From Spongiactinospora gelatinilytica (GTDB lineage Bacteria; Actinomycetota; Actinomycetes; Streptosporangiales; Streptosporangiaceae), in contig NZ_POUA01000033.1 in assembly GCF_003236385.1 (NCBI RefSeq), positions 1 through 34,702 of the forward strand: DNA of 34,702 nucleotides, given 5' to 3'. Within the stretch, counting starts at the first letter, position 1. The number at the start of each line of letters is the position of its first letter. This document shows, in pieces, positions 1-9,018 of this stretch. The position numbers and the translations under genes are program-made. The notes beneath the pieces are model-generated. The model did no database searches, was not told where the DNA came from, and worked only from the letters and a program-made list of their open reading frames with translations.

Positions 1-759
1 GTACCAGGTGGGGCGGGGGGCCGTGGCGAACACGTCCAGTACGGCGGCGGTGTCCAGGACGGTCCGGGTGAGCACGCCTTCGGTGGCGAAGCCCTCCATG
101 TAGTGCGCGTCGGAGGGGACCAGGCCGCGGCTGGGCTTCATCCCCACCAAGCCGCAGTAGCTGGCGGGCTCCCTGATGGACCCGGCCCCGTCGGAGGCGT
201 GCCCGATCGGCAGCAGGCCCGCCGCCACAGCGGCGGCCGATCCGCCGCTGGAGCCGCCGGGGCTGAGTTCCAGGTCCCACGGGTTGCGGGTCGCGCCGTG
301 CCGGAGCGACTCGGTGACCGACACGGTGCCGAACTCCGGCGAGGTCGTGCCGCCCACGAAGACGAAGCCCGCCTCGCGCAGCGCGCGCACCGCCGGGGCG
401 TCGTACTTCATGACCGTGTGCTCGATGCCGTTGGAGGCACTGCACAGCGGCCAGCCGAGCACCGGGTGCAGATCCTTGATCGCGATCGGCACGCCGTGGA
501 ACGGCGGCAGCGGCTCGCCCTTGGCGACCTTCGCGTCGGCGGCGCCGGCGGCGGCGCGGGCCTCGTCGTGGGCGACGTGGCAGAACGCGTTCAGAGCCGG
601 GTTCACCCGGTCGATGCGCGCCAGGTAGCCCTCCACGAGCTCCCGGGAGCCGATCTCGCCGGCCGCGACGCGCGCGGCCAGCTCGGTCGCGCTCGGCCAG
701 CCCTCGGGTCCGGTGCCTGCGGGATCGCGCAGATCCCCGGCCTGGACGGTCTCCGTCAT
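1..759 (-). CDS. Amidase signature family enzyme (partial, C-terminus outside window)
   Basis: The first 253 residues of an amidase-signature hydrolase, which cleaves a carboxamide to acid plus ammonia or amine. The family's Ser-cisSer-Lys triad is visible: Lys95 in VPIAIKDL, Ser170/171 in the Gly/Ser-rich PGGSSGGSAAA motif, and nucleophile candidate Ser194 in DGAGSIREPA. No signal peptide is seen, so it is probably cytosolic. The ATG at 759 overlaps the stop of the upstream ATPase gene as ATGA, so it is translationally coupled as the last visible gene of the peptide-transporter operon. That context suggests it acts on an imported amide or acylated amine. The substrate cannot be read from the sequence. 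The frame is open to base 1. Confidence 0.93.
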   Translation of the reverse strand, partial: MTETVQAGDLRDPAGTGPEGWPSATELAARVAAGEIGSRELVEGYLARIDRVNPALNAFCHVAHDEARAAAGAADAKVAKGEPLPPFHGVPIAIKDLHPVLGWPLCSASNGIEHTVMKYDAPAVRALREAGFVFVGGTTSPEFGTVSVTESLRHGATRNPWDLELSPGGSSGGSAAAVAAGLLPIGHASDGAGSIREPASYCGLVGMKPSRGLVPSDAHYMEGFATEGVLTRTVLDTAAVLDVFATAPRPTWY

Positions 760-1565
760 GCCTTCTCCTGTTCCTTACGGGTGGGACGCCAGCCGGGGCG
801 GGGCACGCTCGCGCGCAGCAGGCGGGTGTAGGGGTGGCCGGGTTCGTCGAGCACCCGGGCGGCGGGCCCGCGTTCGACGATCGAGCCGTGTCGCATGACC
901 ACGATGTCGTCGGCGATCTGGCGGACCACGGCCAGGTCGTGGCTGATGAACAGGTACGCGACGCCGGTGCGCTCGCGTACGTCGGCCAGCACGTTGAGCA
1001 CCTGCGCCTGGATGGACACGTCGAGCGCGGCGACGGACTCGTCCAGGATCAGGATGCGGGGCTCGGCGGCGAGGGCCCTGGCGATGGCCACCCGCTGGCG
1101 CTGGCCGCCGGACAGCGCGGAGGGCAGCGCGGCCATGTGGCGGTCGGACAGGCCGACCAGGTCGGCGAGCTCGGCGACCCGCTCGCGCCGTCGGGGCGCG
1201 GACAGCGAGGTGTGCAGCCGCAGGATCTCCTCCACGGCCGCGCCCGGGCTCTGCCGGGGGTCCAGGCTGGAGTACGGGTCCTGGAAGACGATCTGGACCT
1301 CGCCGCCGCGCCTGCGCCGTTCCCGCGCCGAGCGGGGCGGGGCGGAACGGTCCCGGCCGCAGGCGGTGATCCGGCCCGCGGTCGGCCGTTCCAGGCCGAC
1401 GATCATGCGGGCCACGGTGGTCTTGCCGGAGCCGGACTCGCCCACGATGGCGACCGCGCCCGCCGGGGGCAGCGTGAGGCTCACGTCGTCCACGGCGACG
1501 GCCTCGCCGAAGGTCTTGCGGAGCCCGGCCAGCTCCAGGATCGGCTCCTTGATCTGCTCAGCCAT
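756..1565 (-). CDS. Peptide-type ABC transporter ATP-binding protein (DppF/OppF-like)
   Basis: A 269-residue cytoplasmic ATPase, one of two that drive a peptide/nickel-family ABC importer. Walker A GESGSGKTT is at 42-50, the Q-loop at about 95, the ABC signature LSGGQRQR at 151-158, Walker B ILILDES at 171-177 and the H-loop His209 in FISHD. The residue after the catalytic Glu is Ser rather than the usual Pro. The protein is slightly shorter than typical DppF and ends soon after the HPYTRLL segment, without the Cys-rich tail seen in its partner. Its ATG at 1565 overlaps the end of the preceding ATPase gene by 8 bp, and its stop overlaps the amidase start. Confidence 0.95.
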   Translation of the reverse strand: MAEQIKEPILELAGLRKTFGEAVAVDDVSLTLPPAGAVAIVGESGSGKTTVARMIVGLERPTAGRITACGRDRSAPPRSARERRRRGGEVQIVFQDPYSSLDPRQSPGAAVEEILRLHTSLSAPRRRERVAELADLVGLSDRHMAALPSALSGGQRQRVAIARALAAEPRILILDESVAALDVSIQAQVLNVLADVRERTGVAYLFISHDLAVVRQIADDIVVMRHGSIVERGPAARVLDEPGHPYTRLLRASVPRPGWRPTRKEQEKA

Positions 1566-2535
1566 GGGAAGCCGCCTGCAACTCCTCGGCGCGCAGGCAG
1601 GCCACTTCGCCGTCGGACATGGGCCGCAGCTCGGGCCGCCGGGTGCGGCAGCCTTCGCGTACGTGCGGGCAGCGCTCGCAGAAGACGCAGCCGTCGGGGG
1701 CCTCGAACGCCGACAGCGGGCGGCCGGGGATGGTCGCCAGCCGGTCGGCCCGCCGCTCCAGGGAGGGCCGCGCGGCGGTGAGCGCCGCCGTGTACGGGTG
1801 CAGCGGGTCGTCGTGCAGCGCCGCCGACGCGCGTACCTCCATCACCCGGCCCGCGTACATCACCGCGGTGCGGTCGCAGACGGCCGCCGCCAGTTCCAGG
1901 TCATGGGTGATGAACAGCATGGCCAGCCCGCGCTCGCGGCGCAGCTCGTCCAGCACGGCCATCACCTCGGCCTGTGTGGTGACGTCCAGCGCGGTGGTGG
2001 GCTCGTCGGCCAGCAGCAGCTTCGGCTCGGCGAGCAGGGTGGCCGCGATCATGACGCGTTGCAGCAGCCCGCCGGACAGTTCGTGCGGGTACTGCCGCAG
2101 CCGCCGCCCGCCGTCGGCGATCCCCACCTCGCCGAGGACGCGCACCGCGCGCTGCTCGGCCTGCCTGCGGCCCACCCGGCCGCGGATGCGCAGCGCCTCG
2201 GTCAGGAAGTCGCCGATCGTGCGCACCGGGTTGATGTGCGCCCGGGGGTCCTGGAAGATCATCGGGACGCCGGCGCGCAGTTCGCGCAGCGCAGCGCCGC
2301 GCAGCCCGCCCACGTCGGTGCCCTGGTACCGGATCGCGCCCTCCACGCGCGCGCCCGGCGGCAGCAGCCGCACGATCGAGCGGGCCGTCATCGACTTGCC
2401 CGACCCGGACTCCCCCACCAGGCCGACCGCCTGGCCCTCGGCGATGCTCAGCGAGACGTCGCTGAGCACCGGCTTGGGCCGGTCCGGGGTGGGCAGGGTC
2501 ACGGTCAGGCGGCTGATTTCGAGAATGCCGCTCAT
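1558..2535 (-). CDS. Peptide-type ABC transporter ATP-binding protein (DppD/OppD-like)
   Basis: A 325-residue ATPase partner of the DppF-like protein. Walker A GESGSGKS is at 41-48, the Q-loop FQDP near 94-97, signature LSGGLLQR at 153-160, Walker B LLLADEPT at 173-180 and the H-loop ITHD at 209-212. The C-terminal oligopeptide-transporter extension carries cysteines at 283, 286, 289 and 296 in the CVFCERCP-type arrangement, which in relatives of this family can hold an iron-sulphur cluster. The ATG at 2535 was chosen because it overlaps the permease stop as ATGA and starts just before the conserved ABC fold; the longer open frame upstream is antisense-type noise over the permease gene. Confidence 0.95.
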   Translation of the reverse strand: MSGILEISRLTVTLPTPDRPKPVLSDVSLSIAEGQAVGLVGESGSGKSMTARSIVRLLPPGARVEGAIRYQGTDVGGLRGAALRELRAGVPMIFQDPRAHINPVRTIGDFLTEALRIRGRVGRRQAEQRAVRVLGEVGIADGGRRLRQYPHELSGGLLQRVMIAATLLAEPKLLLADEPTTALDVTTQAEVMAVLDELRRERGLAMLFITHDLELAAAVCDRTAVMYAGRVMEVRASAALHDDPLHPYTAALTAARPSLERRADRLATIPGRPLSAFEAPDGCVFCERCPHVREGCRTRRPELRPMSDGEVACLRAEELQAASHG

Positions 2536-3431
2536 GCCGCGCCTACCGCGCGAGTGCGCCGCCAGGGCCATGGGCGGCTCGTCGGGCGGCCCTCCGACAG
2601 CCGCTCGCCGAGCAGGTTGAAGGCCACCACCAGGACGACGATGCAGCCGCCGGCCAGCAGTGATTCGGCCGGGTAGCCCTGGAGCACGCCGGACTGCCCG
2701 CCGCCCACCATGGTGCCCCAGTCGGCGTCGGGCGGCTGCACGCCGAGCCCGAAGAACGACACGATGGCCAGATCGACCATGGCGTAGCTGAAGAACAGGG
2801 TCGCCTGGGCGGCGATGATCGGCAGCAGGTTCGGCACCAGGTGGCGGACGCAGATCGACAGCGCGCTCGCGCCCTGGACCTCCAGCGCCTGGATGTAGGG
2901 TTTGCGCCGCTCGGCCAGCGCGGCGCTGCGCACCAGCCGGGCGATGTAGGGGATGTAGGCCACGGCCAGGGCGAGCACCGCCGCGTTGAGGCCGGGGCCG
3001 AAGACGGCGGCCACCAGCATCGCCAGTAGGACGCCGGGGAAGGCGAACATCACTTCGAGTACCGCGGAGACCACCGAGTCCAGCCATCCGCCGACCCACG
3101 CCGCCGTGATCGCGACGGCGATCCCGGCGGCCATGCTCAGCGTGACGATCCACAGCGGGCCGAGCAGCGAGGTCCGGGCCCCGGTGAGCAGCCGTGAGAG
3201 CAGGTCACGGCCCTGTCCGTCGAAGCCCAGCGGATGTCCGGCCGCCGGAGCCCCGTAGGCGTGGGTGATGTCGCTGGCGTTCGGATCGGCGGTGGTGAGG
3301 ATGGGGCCGACCGCGGCCAGCACGACCGCCAGGACGATCACGCCCGCCGCGGCCATGCCCAGCGCGCCCAGCCTCCCGCGCTCGCCGCGCCCGCCACGGC
3401 CGGCCCGTAGCGTCGCCGATACCACGGTCAT
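2532..3431 (-). CDS. Peptide-type ABC transporter permease (DppC-like)
   Basis: A 299-residue inner-membrane permease. It has an N-terminal Arg/Gly-rich cytoplasmic stretch, a first membrane helix at about 25-47, the DppC-type periplasmic loop with GFDGQGRDLLSRLL, then a five-helix binding-protein-dependent transport core. The cytoplasmic EAA-like loop reads VQGASALSICVRHLVPNLLP. It pairs with the DppB-like permease to form the channel. The start at 3431 overlaps the dppB-like stop and its own stop overlaps the dppD-like start, both as ATGA, which indicates tight translational coupling through the operon. Confidence 0.95.
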   Translation of the reverse strand: MTVVSATLRAGRGGRGERGRLGALGMAAAGVIVLAVVLAAVGPILTTADPNASDITHAYGAPAAGHPLGFDGQGRDLLSRLLTGARTSLLGPLWIVTLSMAAGIAVAITAAWVGGWLDSVVSAVLEVMFAFPGVLLAMLVAAVFGPGLNAAVLALAVAYIPYIARLVRSAALAERRKPYIQALEVQGASALSICVRHLVPNLLPIIAAQATLFFSYAMVDLAIVSFFGLGVQPPDADWGTMVGGGQSGVLQGYPAESLLAGGCIVVLVVAFNLLGERLSEGRPTSRPWPWRRTRAVGAA

Positions 3432-4372
3432 GATCGCCCTCCTAGCTTGATGCGCGGGTCGAGCATCGCCGCCCCGACGTCGACCAGGGTGTTGACCAGC
3501 ACGAACGCGGTGACGAGCACGAGTGCGATGCCCTGCACGACGCTGAAGTCCTTCGACAGCGCGGAGGTGACCAGGTACGCGCCGAGCCCGTTGAGGCCGA
3601 AGGCCCGCTCCACGACCGCCGACAGCGCGATCATCGAGGCCACCGTCATCCCGGCCAGCGTGGCGATCGGGACGGCGGCGTTGCGCAGGGCGTGCCGGCG
3701 TACGACGGTCGCGTACGGGATGCCCCGGCTGACCGCCGTCTGCACGTGTTCGCGGCCCATCTGCTCGCGTACCGAGGTCCGGGTCACCCGGGCCACGGCC
3801 GCCGTGGCGGACGCGGCCAGGGCGAAGGCCGGGAGCGTGAGGTGCCGGATGCCGTCCCAGAAGCCGGTGCCGTTGCCCAGCGCGGGCAGCCAGCGCAGCG
3901 TCACCGCGAAGACCCCGATCAGCACGATCGCCGCGACGAACGGCGGGACGGCCACCACCATCGCCGTGCCGACCACCACCATGGAGTCGAAGAACCCCGG
4001 CCGCAGCGCCGCCAGCAGCCCGAAGGCCACACCGACGACCAGCACGATCAGCGCGGCGTAGACGATCAGCGACAGGGTCGTCCCGGCGCGGGAGGCGATG
4101 AGATCCGATACGTCCTGGCGCAGCGTGATCGACATGCCGAGGTCGCCCCGCACCGCGTTGGCCACCCAGTTCGCGTACTGCACGAAGAACGGGTCGTCCA
4201 GGCGGTAGCGCTCGACCAGGACGGCCACGGCCTCCGGCGGCAGCGACCGGCCCCCCGACAGTGTCGCGAGCGGGTTGCCCGGCGCGGCCCACAGGCCGGC
4301 GAACACCACGAAGCTCGACACCAGCAGGGTCGCCACCAGCATGATGGCCCGGCGGATGAGATAGGCGACCAC
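3428..4372 (-). CDS. Peptide-type ABC transporter permease (DppB-like)
   Basis: A 314-residue permease with the family-typical N-terminus (YLIRRAIMLVATLL), one leading helix, and about five further helices. The EAA loop includes EHVQTAVSRGIPYATVVRRH near residues 205-225. It starts with GTG at 4372, only 3 nt after the stop of the substrate-binding lipoprotein gene, so it reads as the second gene of the operon. It should form the heterodimeric membrane channel with the DppC-like protein for peptides or similar cationic solutes. The specific substrate is unknown. Confidence 0.95.
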   Translation of the reverse strand: MVAYLIRRAIMLVATLLVSSFVVFAGLWAAPGNPLATLSGGRSLPPEAVAVLVERYRLDDPFFVQYANWVANAVRGDLGMSITLRQDVSDLIASRAGTTLSLIVYAALIVLVVGVAFGLLAALRPGFFDSMVVVGTAMVVAVPPFVAAIVLIGVFAVTLRWLPALGNGTGFWDGIRHLTLPAFALAASATAAVARVTRTSVREQMGREHVQTAVSRGIPYATVVRRHALRNAAVPIATLAGMTVASMIALSAVVERAFGLNGLGAYLVTSALSKDFSVVQGIALVLVTAFVLVNTLVDVGAAMLDPRIKLGGRS

Positions 4373-4375
4373 CGG

Positions 4376-6034
4376 CTACCCCACCGCTCCGAGCTGGTCG
4401 GCCCAGGGCGCGAACAGGTGGTGGGAGGACACGGTCGCTCCGGTGAGCTTCTTGTTGAGCACCAGGACCGTGTCCGGCGCGACGACCGGGATCCAGGGCA
4501 GGTCCTCGGCGAGCAGCGCCTGTGCCTCGACGGTCGCCTCGGCGCGCTTGGCCGGGTCCTCCGTGCCGCGCACCTTTTCGAGGAGGTCGGCCGTCTTCTT
4601 GTTGCGGTAGCTCCCGTAGTCCTGGGGACCGCCGGGCACGGACAGCGAGGCGTAGAGGGCGGCGGGGTCGGCCCAGTTGGGGTAGTTCGTGGTGAAGAAG
4701 GCGTCCACGTCGGCGCGGGCCTTGGGGTCCAGGAAGAACCCGCTGTAGGCGTCGGCGGAGACCGCCTTCAGCTCGGCCTTCAGCCCGATCTTCTCGGCCG
4801 CCGACCGCACCAGGTTGGCCTCGGTGACCAGCTTGTTCAGCTCGTTGCTGAAGCCGAACCTGACGGTCTTGCCGGTCGCCCCGGCCTCCTGGACGAGCTT
4901 GCGGGCGGCTTCGAGGTCCACCTTCGTCTCGGGCAGCGCGTCCCAGGCGCGCTGGAAGGTCTCGCGCTCATATCCCCAGGTGGCGGGGGTGCCGAGGGCG
5001 CGGGCCGGCTGGGCGGTGCCCTTGTAGAGGGTGCGGATGTACCCCTCGCGGTCGATGGCCATCGACAGCGCCCGGCGCACGCGCGCGTCGGACAGCACGC
5101 CCCGGCCCATGTCGGCGATGATCATCGCGTCGATCAGGTACGACGGGCCGCGGTGGATGTTCACCGTGCCGCTGGCGCGGACCTGGTCCAGGGTGGACAG
5201 CGGGAGTTCCATGTAACCCCCGTCCACCTCGCCGGTGACCAGGGCCGCGGTGAGCGTCGCCTCGTCCGGGATGCCCTTGAAGTCGATCTGGCGGACCAGC
5301 GGTTTGACCGAGCTGTTCCAGTAGGCGTCGTTGCGCACCACGGAGAGCACGTCGCCGGTGCGCCACTGACCGAACTTGTAGGAGCCGGTGCACATGGCGC
5401 CGCCCTTGACGGTGCCGTAGTCCTTGCCCTTTGCCTCGACGTAGCGCTTGGAGACCACGATGCCCGGCATGTAGGACAGGACGTTGCGGAGCCAGTAGTC
5501 CGGCTCCTTGAGTTCCAGGGTGACCTCGAGCGGGCCGGTGGCCTTGACCGAGGCGATCCGGTCCACCACGGGGCCCCAGTAGCCGCCCTGCTTGGGATCG
5601 ATGTTGCGCTCGATGCTGAAGGCGACGTCGGCGCTGGTCATCGGCGAGCCGTCCCAGAACGTGACGCCTTCGCGGAGGGTCAGCACGGCGGTCTTCGGGT
5701 CGGGGTAGTCGAGTTTCGTGGCGAGGCCGGGTTCCACCGTCCCGTCCGGCGACTGCCGGAACAGCGCCTCGCACATCAGGCTGGTCACGGTGATCTCGGG
5801 ATAGTCGCCCGCCGTGATCGGGTCGATGGAGGTGGTGCCCCGGTAGAGCGCCCAGGTGATCCGGTCCACCTGGCCCTTGCCGGGCGGGGTGGTGATGACG
5901 AGTTCCTGCTGTTGCTGCGCGGCGTCCGGGGTCGCCGTCCCGGTCGTGCCGCCGGTGTCCCGGTAACATCCGGCCGTTGTCAGCATCAGCCCGGCCGCTG
6001 TGGCCGCGATGGTCTTTCTACGCACGCCTTGCAT
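4376..6034 (-). CDS. ABC transporter substrate-binding lipoprotein (SBP_bac_5, DppA-like)
   Basis: A 552-residue extracytoplasmic solute receptor. The n-region has RRK, followed by a hydrophobic segment and a lipobox ending in TTAGC, so Cys23 is the likely lipidated residue. The body has family-5 features: TFWDGSPMTSADVAFSIERN, a DARVRRALSMAIDRE segment and the FFTTNYPNWADPAAL region. The start at ATG 6034 is preferred. An in-frame TTG at 6106 lies inside the predicted promoter and operator and so upstream of the likely transcript start. An AGGAGG sits at 6072-6077, oddly far upstream, so an intermediate TTG at 6046 cannot be excluded. It is the first gene of the importer-amidase operon and is presumably controlled by the TetR-type operator just upstream. 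Confidence 0.93.
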   Translation of the reverse strand: MQGVRRKTIAATAAGLMLTTAGCYRDTGGTTGTATPDAAQQQQELVITTPPGKGQVDRITWALYRGTTSIDPITAGDYPEITVTSLMCEALFRQSPDGTVEPGLATKLDYPDPKTAVLTLREGVTFWDGSPMTSADVAFSIERNIDPKQGGYWGPVVDRIASVKATGPLEVTLELKEPDYWLRNVLSYMPGIVVSKRYVEAKGKDYGTVKGGAMCTGSYKFGQWRTGDVLSVVRNDAYWNSSVKPLVRQIDFKGIPDEATLTAALVTGEVDGGYMELPLSTLDQVRASGTVNIHRGPSYLIDAMIIADMGRGVLSDARVRRALSMAIDREGYIRTLYKGTAQPARALGTPATWGYERETFQRAWDALPETKVDLEAARKLVQEAGATGKTVRFGFSNELNKLVTEANLVRSAAEKIGLKAELKAVSADAYSGFFLDPKARADVDAFFTTNYPNWADPAALYASLSVPGGPQDYGSYRNKKTADLLEKVRGTEDPAKRAEATVEAQALLAEDLPWIPVVAPDTVLVLNKKLTGATVSSHHLFAPWADQLGAVG

Positions 6035-6094
6035 CTGTACCGCCAAGTTCGCCAGGGGCTGCTTACGCCCCTCCTGGGGGGGATAAGTAGTCGA

Positions 6095-6123
6095 ACGATC
6101 GCTCAATTAGGTGCCCGCGTCAA
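6095..6123 (-). promoter_or_regulatory. Promoter of importer operon overlapped by TetR-type operator
   Basis: On the minus strand TTGACG (6118-6123) is followed after exactly 17 nt by GATCGT (6095-6100). A near-palindrome, TCGAACGATCGCTCAA on the plus strand, covers 6091-6106 and overlaps the -10. The same 16 bases occur upstream of the kinase/phospho-lyase fusion gene with identical -35/-10 geometry. A repressor bound here would block RNA polymerase. The likely regulator is the TetR protein encoded at 9019-9774. Confidence 0.72.
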
Positions 6124-6133
6124 GGGGCGTTTC

Positions 6134-8935
6134 TTACTGCATATGTGCTTCTACCTGGATCATTGCGTCCGCGAGGACGTCCAGGAACAGATCGCAGTCC
6201 GCCTCGGTCAGCACGAGCGGAGGTTTGATCTTCAGGACGTTGCCGTCCGGCCCGTCCGTGGAGATCAGCACGCCGCGGGCCTTCACCGCCTCCTTGACCG
6301 CCGCCGCGTGCCCGGTGGCGGGCGCGCGGCCGGGGAGGCTCAGCTCGATGCCGATGAACAAACCCTCCCCGCGCACGTCCCCGATCAGGGGTTGGCGCTC
6401 CCGCAACCCGCGCAGCCCGGCCAGGAGCTGATCCCCGCGGGCGCGGGCGTTGGCCTGGAGGTGCTCGTCCTGGATGACGTCGAGCACCGCGAGGCCGGCT
6501 TCGGCGGAGACGGGGTTGCCGCCGAAGGTGTTGAAGTACTCCATCCCGGTCTCGAAGGACCGGGCGATCTCCGGAGTGGTCACCACGGCGGCCAGCGGGT
6601 GCCCGTTGCCGAGCGGCTTGCCGAGGGTGACGATGTCGGGCACGGCGTCCTGGGTCTCGAAACCCCAGAAGTGCCGGCCCACCCGGCCCAGGCCCACCTG
6701 GATCTCGTCGGCGACGCAGACCCCGCCGGCCTGACGTACGTGCTCGAAGGCCGTACGCAGGTATCCGTCCGGGTAGACGATCTGGCCGCCGCAGCTCTGC
6801 AACGACTCGGCGAAGAACGCCGCCGGTCGCAGGCCCCGGGAGGCCAGGGTGGTCAGGTGGGCGGCGACCGAGGCGGCGTACCGGGGGCCGAGATCGTCGT
6901 CGCGGCCCGCGCGCAGCCGTCCCCGGTAGGGGTCGGGCAGCTCGCAGACGTGTGTGGTGGTGGGGCCGCCCTGCCCGCCGGGGCCGTCGAACTTGTACGG
7001 GCTCAGCGCGACCTGTGAGCTGAGGTGGCCGTGGTAGGCGTGGTCCAGGACCAGCACGTCCCGCGCGCCGGTGTGCGCGGTGGCCAGCCGGAGCGCCAAG
7101 TCGTTGGCCTCGGAGCCGGAGTTGACGAAGAAGCAGACCCGCAGCGGGTCCGGCAGCAGCTCGACCAGCCGGTGGGCGTACTCCACGACCGACTCGTGCA
7201 GGTAGCGCGTGTTGGTGTTGAGCAGGGCGACCTGCCGGGAGACGGCCTCGACCACCCGGGGGTGGCAGTGGCCGACGTGGCAGACGTTGTTCACCAGGTC
7301 CAGCCACGGCCGGTCGGCCTCGTCGTAGAGGTAGGCGCCCTCGCCGCGGACGATGTGCAGCGGCTCGCCGTAGGAGAGGCCCAGCGCCCGGCTGAAGTTG
7401 GTACGGCGGCGCGCGGCCAGCGCGGCGGCGTCCCTGCCGGTGCGGGCCGCGCTGCCGCCCCGGTGGCCGAGCAGCAGGTTGGGGTCGATGCTGACGCTCT
7501 TCCACAGGTCCGCCTCGGCGGCGGGCGCGGTGTCGGGCACCCGGTCGGGGAGGTGGGTCAGCAGGTGCAGGCGCAGGTCCGTGCCGCTCGTGGTGCCGAG
7601 CGGTGCGCCGGGGGCGAGTTCGCCGCCGGGGCGCGGCGGGCCGGCCGGGGCGAGACCGCGGTAGAGGGTCCAGAACGGCACGCCGTCCTCGGTGCGGTGC
7701 GCGAGCGTCACGGCGTCGCCCCGCACGGCGTGGACCACGGCGGGGAGCGGGCAGCGGACCGTGGCCGGCCCGTCCGTGCGCAGGTCACGGCCCAGGCGTA
7801 CGCCTTCGGGCGTCCGCTCGCCGTGGCGTCCGGCCAGGTGGACCTCGTCCAGCATGGGGAAGGGGCGGGCGGCCCCCGACGTGAAGTGCCGCCGCACCGC
7901 GCGGGCCGCCGGGTTCGCCGGGAAGCCGACCGCGTCGCGCAGCGCGAAGTGCGCCAGGTCCGGGCTCGTCCCGGTCAGCTTCCGCACTACTTCGGCCACG
8001 CCCTGCCGGCTGACCAGCAGGTAGTCGTTGCCGGGGTCGTTGGCGTGCTGGTGGGCGGACATGCACAGGCTCATCGCCAGGCGGGTCCGCGCGAGGTCGA
8101 ACAGCACCGCGAGCTCGTCGGTTCGCAGCGGGGCCACCTCGTCGTAGCCGCGCACCAGCGGCAGCACCGCGCGCAGCGGGTCGGCGTGGCCCTGCATCGC
8201 GTACGCGAGCGCCACCGCCAGGCCGCAGACGCGCGGGGTCCACACCAGGTCGCCGAAGTCGATCAGCCCGGCGATCCCGCCGTCGTCGTCCACCAGGATG
8301 TTCAGCTCGTTGGCGTCGTTGTGGACGACCTGGTGCGGCAGGGCGGCGAGGCGGGGGGCGACGTGCTCGGCGTACCGGTCGAAGACCTCGGTGACCAGCG
8401 GCAGGAGCTCGTCATCGAGCAGGGCGGCCAGTTTGGCGACCCGTGGCGCGCTGGTCAGGTTCCATACCAGGTCGCGGCCCATCGCCGGGTGGGTGAAGTC
8501 GCGCAGCGCCCGGTCGATGCCCGCGACCTGCCGGCCGAGGTCGTGCAGGAGCGCTTCGGTGGGCTCGACGTCGGCCCACGGGCGGCCCGCCAGCCAGGTG
8601 AGGACCCGCACGATCCGCGGCCCGTCGTCCCAGGTGACGGTCACCGAACGGCGGCCGTCGAGGGAGGCGACCAGCCGCGGGACCGGGTGTCCCGCCAGGT
8701 GGAGCAGGGCGGCGTCCTGGAGGTCGAGTTCGGCGGGGTCCGCGCCGGGGGCGTGGACCTTGATCACGTAGCCGTCGCCGTGCTCGGTGACCAGCCGGAA
8801 GTTGCGATCCCGCTCCCCGGGCAGTGCCCGCACCCGGCCGTCCAGCCCGTACTGCCGCCGGACGATCTCCGCCACCCGCGCCGAGTCCTCCGCGAGGGTG
8901 GGGGCGGCGCCGTGGTCGTTGGCCGTGGGGGTCAC
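6134..8935 (-). CDS. Fused APH-family kinase and class III PLP phospho-lyase/aminotransferase
   Basis: A 933-residue two-enzyme fusion. Residues about 25-330 are an aminoglycoside-phosphotransferase/hydroxylysine-kinase-like domain: ATP-site Lys in YVIKVH (about 59), catalytic [10 protein letters not shown] (about 205-214), metal-binding IDFGD (about 225-229). Residues about 360-470 are a short beta-rich linker in the position that M23-like or lipoyl-like segments occupy in relatives. Residues about 495-933 are a class III aminotransferase fold with [11 protein letters not shown] and the PLP lysine about 773 in [11 protein letters not shown]. In vertebrates the matching separate enzymes are hydroxylysine kinase and 5-phosphohydroxylysine (or phosphoethanolamine) phospho-lyase. 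The inferred role is phosphorylation of an amino alcohol followed by elimination of phosphate and ammonia to an aldehyde. GTG 8935 was chosen because AGGAG lies 7 nt upstream; the ATG at 8992 lies in the promoter. Confidence 0.9.
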   Translation of the reverse strand: MTPTANDHGAAPTLAEDSARVAEIVRRQYGLDGRVRALPGERDRNFRLVTEHGDGYVIKVHAPGADPAELDLQDAALLHLAGHPVPRLVASLDGRRSVTVTWDDGPRIVRVLTWLAGRPWADVEPTEALLHDLGRQVAGIDRALRDFTHPAMGRDLVWNLTSAPRVAKLAALLDDELLPLVTEVFDRYAEHVAPRLAALPHQVVHNDANELNILVDDDGGIAGLIDFGDLVWTPRVCGLAVALAYAMQGHADPLRAVLPLVRGYDEVAPLRTDELAVLFDLARTRLAMSLCMSAHQHANDPGNDYLLVSRQGVAEVVRKLTGTSPDLAHFALRDAVGFPANPAARAVRRHFTSGAARPFPMLDEVHLAGRHGERTPEGVRLGRDLRTDGPATVRCPLPAVVHAVRGDAVTLAHRTEDGVPFWTLYRGLAPAGPPRPGGELAPGAPLGTTSGTDLRLHLLTHLPDRVPDTAPAAEADLWKSVSIDPNLLLGHRGGSAARTGRDAAALAARRRTNFSRALGLSYGEPLHIVRGEGAYLYDEADRPWLDLVNNVCHVGHCHPRVVEAVSRQVALLNTNTRYLHESVVEYAHRLVELLPDPLRVCFFVNSGSEANDLALRLATAHTGARDVLVLDHAYHGHLSSQVALSPYKFDGPGGQGGPTTTHVCELPDPYRGRLRAGRDDDLGPRYAASVAAHLTTLASRGLRPAAFFAESLQSCGGQIVYPDGYLRTAFEHVRQAGGVCVADEIQVGLGRVGRHFWGFETQDAVPDIVTLGKPLGNGHPLAAVVTTPEIARSFETGMEYFNTFGGNPVSAEAGLAVLDVIQDEHLQANARARGDQLLAGLRGLRERQPLIGDVRGEGLFIGIELSLPGRAPATGHAAAVKEAVKARGVLISTDGPDGNVLKIKPPLVLTEADCDLFLDVLADAMIQVEAHMQ

Positions 8936-8968
8936 GCCGTCTCTCCTTCCGACGTTGTGTGTGATCGA

Positions 8969-8997
8969 ACGATCGCTCAAATAGCCGGACATGTCAA
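8969..8997 (-). promoter_or_regulatory. Promoter of kinase/phospho-lyase gene overlapped by TetR-type operator
   Basis: On the minus strand TTGACA (8992-8997), a perfect -35, stands 17 nt from GATCGT (8969-8974). The 16-bp near-palindrome at 8965-8980 is identical to that at 6091-6106 and covers the -10. A transcript beginning near 8962 would have a leader of about 26 nt containing the AGGAG used by the GTG start at 8935. Confidence 0.75.
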
Positions 8998-9018
8998 GAC
9001 CCTGATGTGATGCGCCTC

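Noticed and set aside
6035-6106. TTG at 6106 as the start of the substrate-binding lipoprotein
   Set aside because: It lies within the predicted -35/-10 spacer and operator, upstream of the expected transcript start, and would put a non-signal stretch before the lipoprotein signal.
3692-9010. Very long plus-strand open frames (over 600 and 1100 codons) opposite the transporter and fusion-enzyme genes
   Set aside because: They are antisense to well-supported genes, have low-complexity Gly/Arg/His/Val composition and no domain features; they arise from third-position GC bias.
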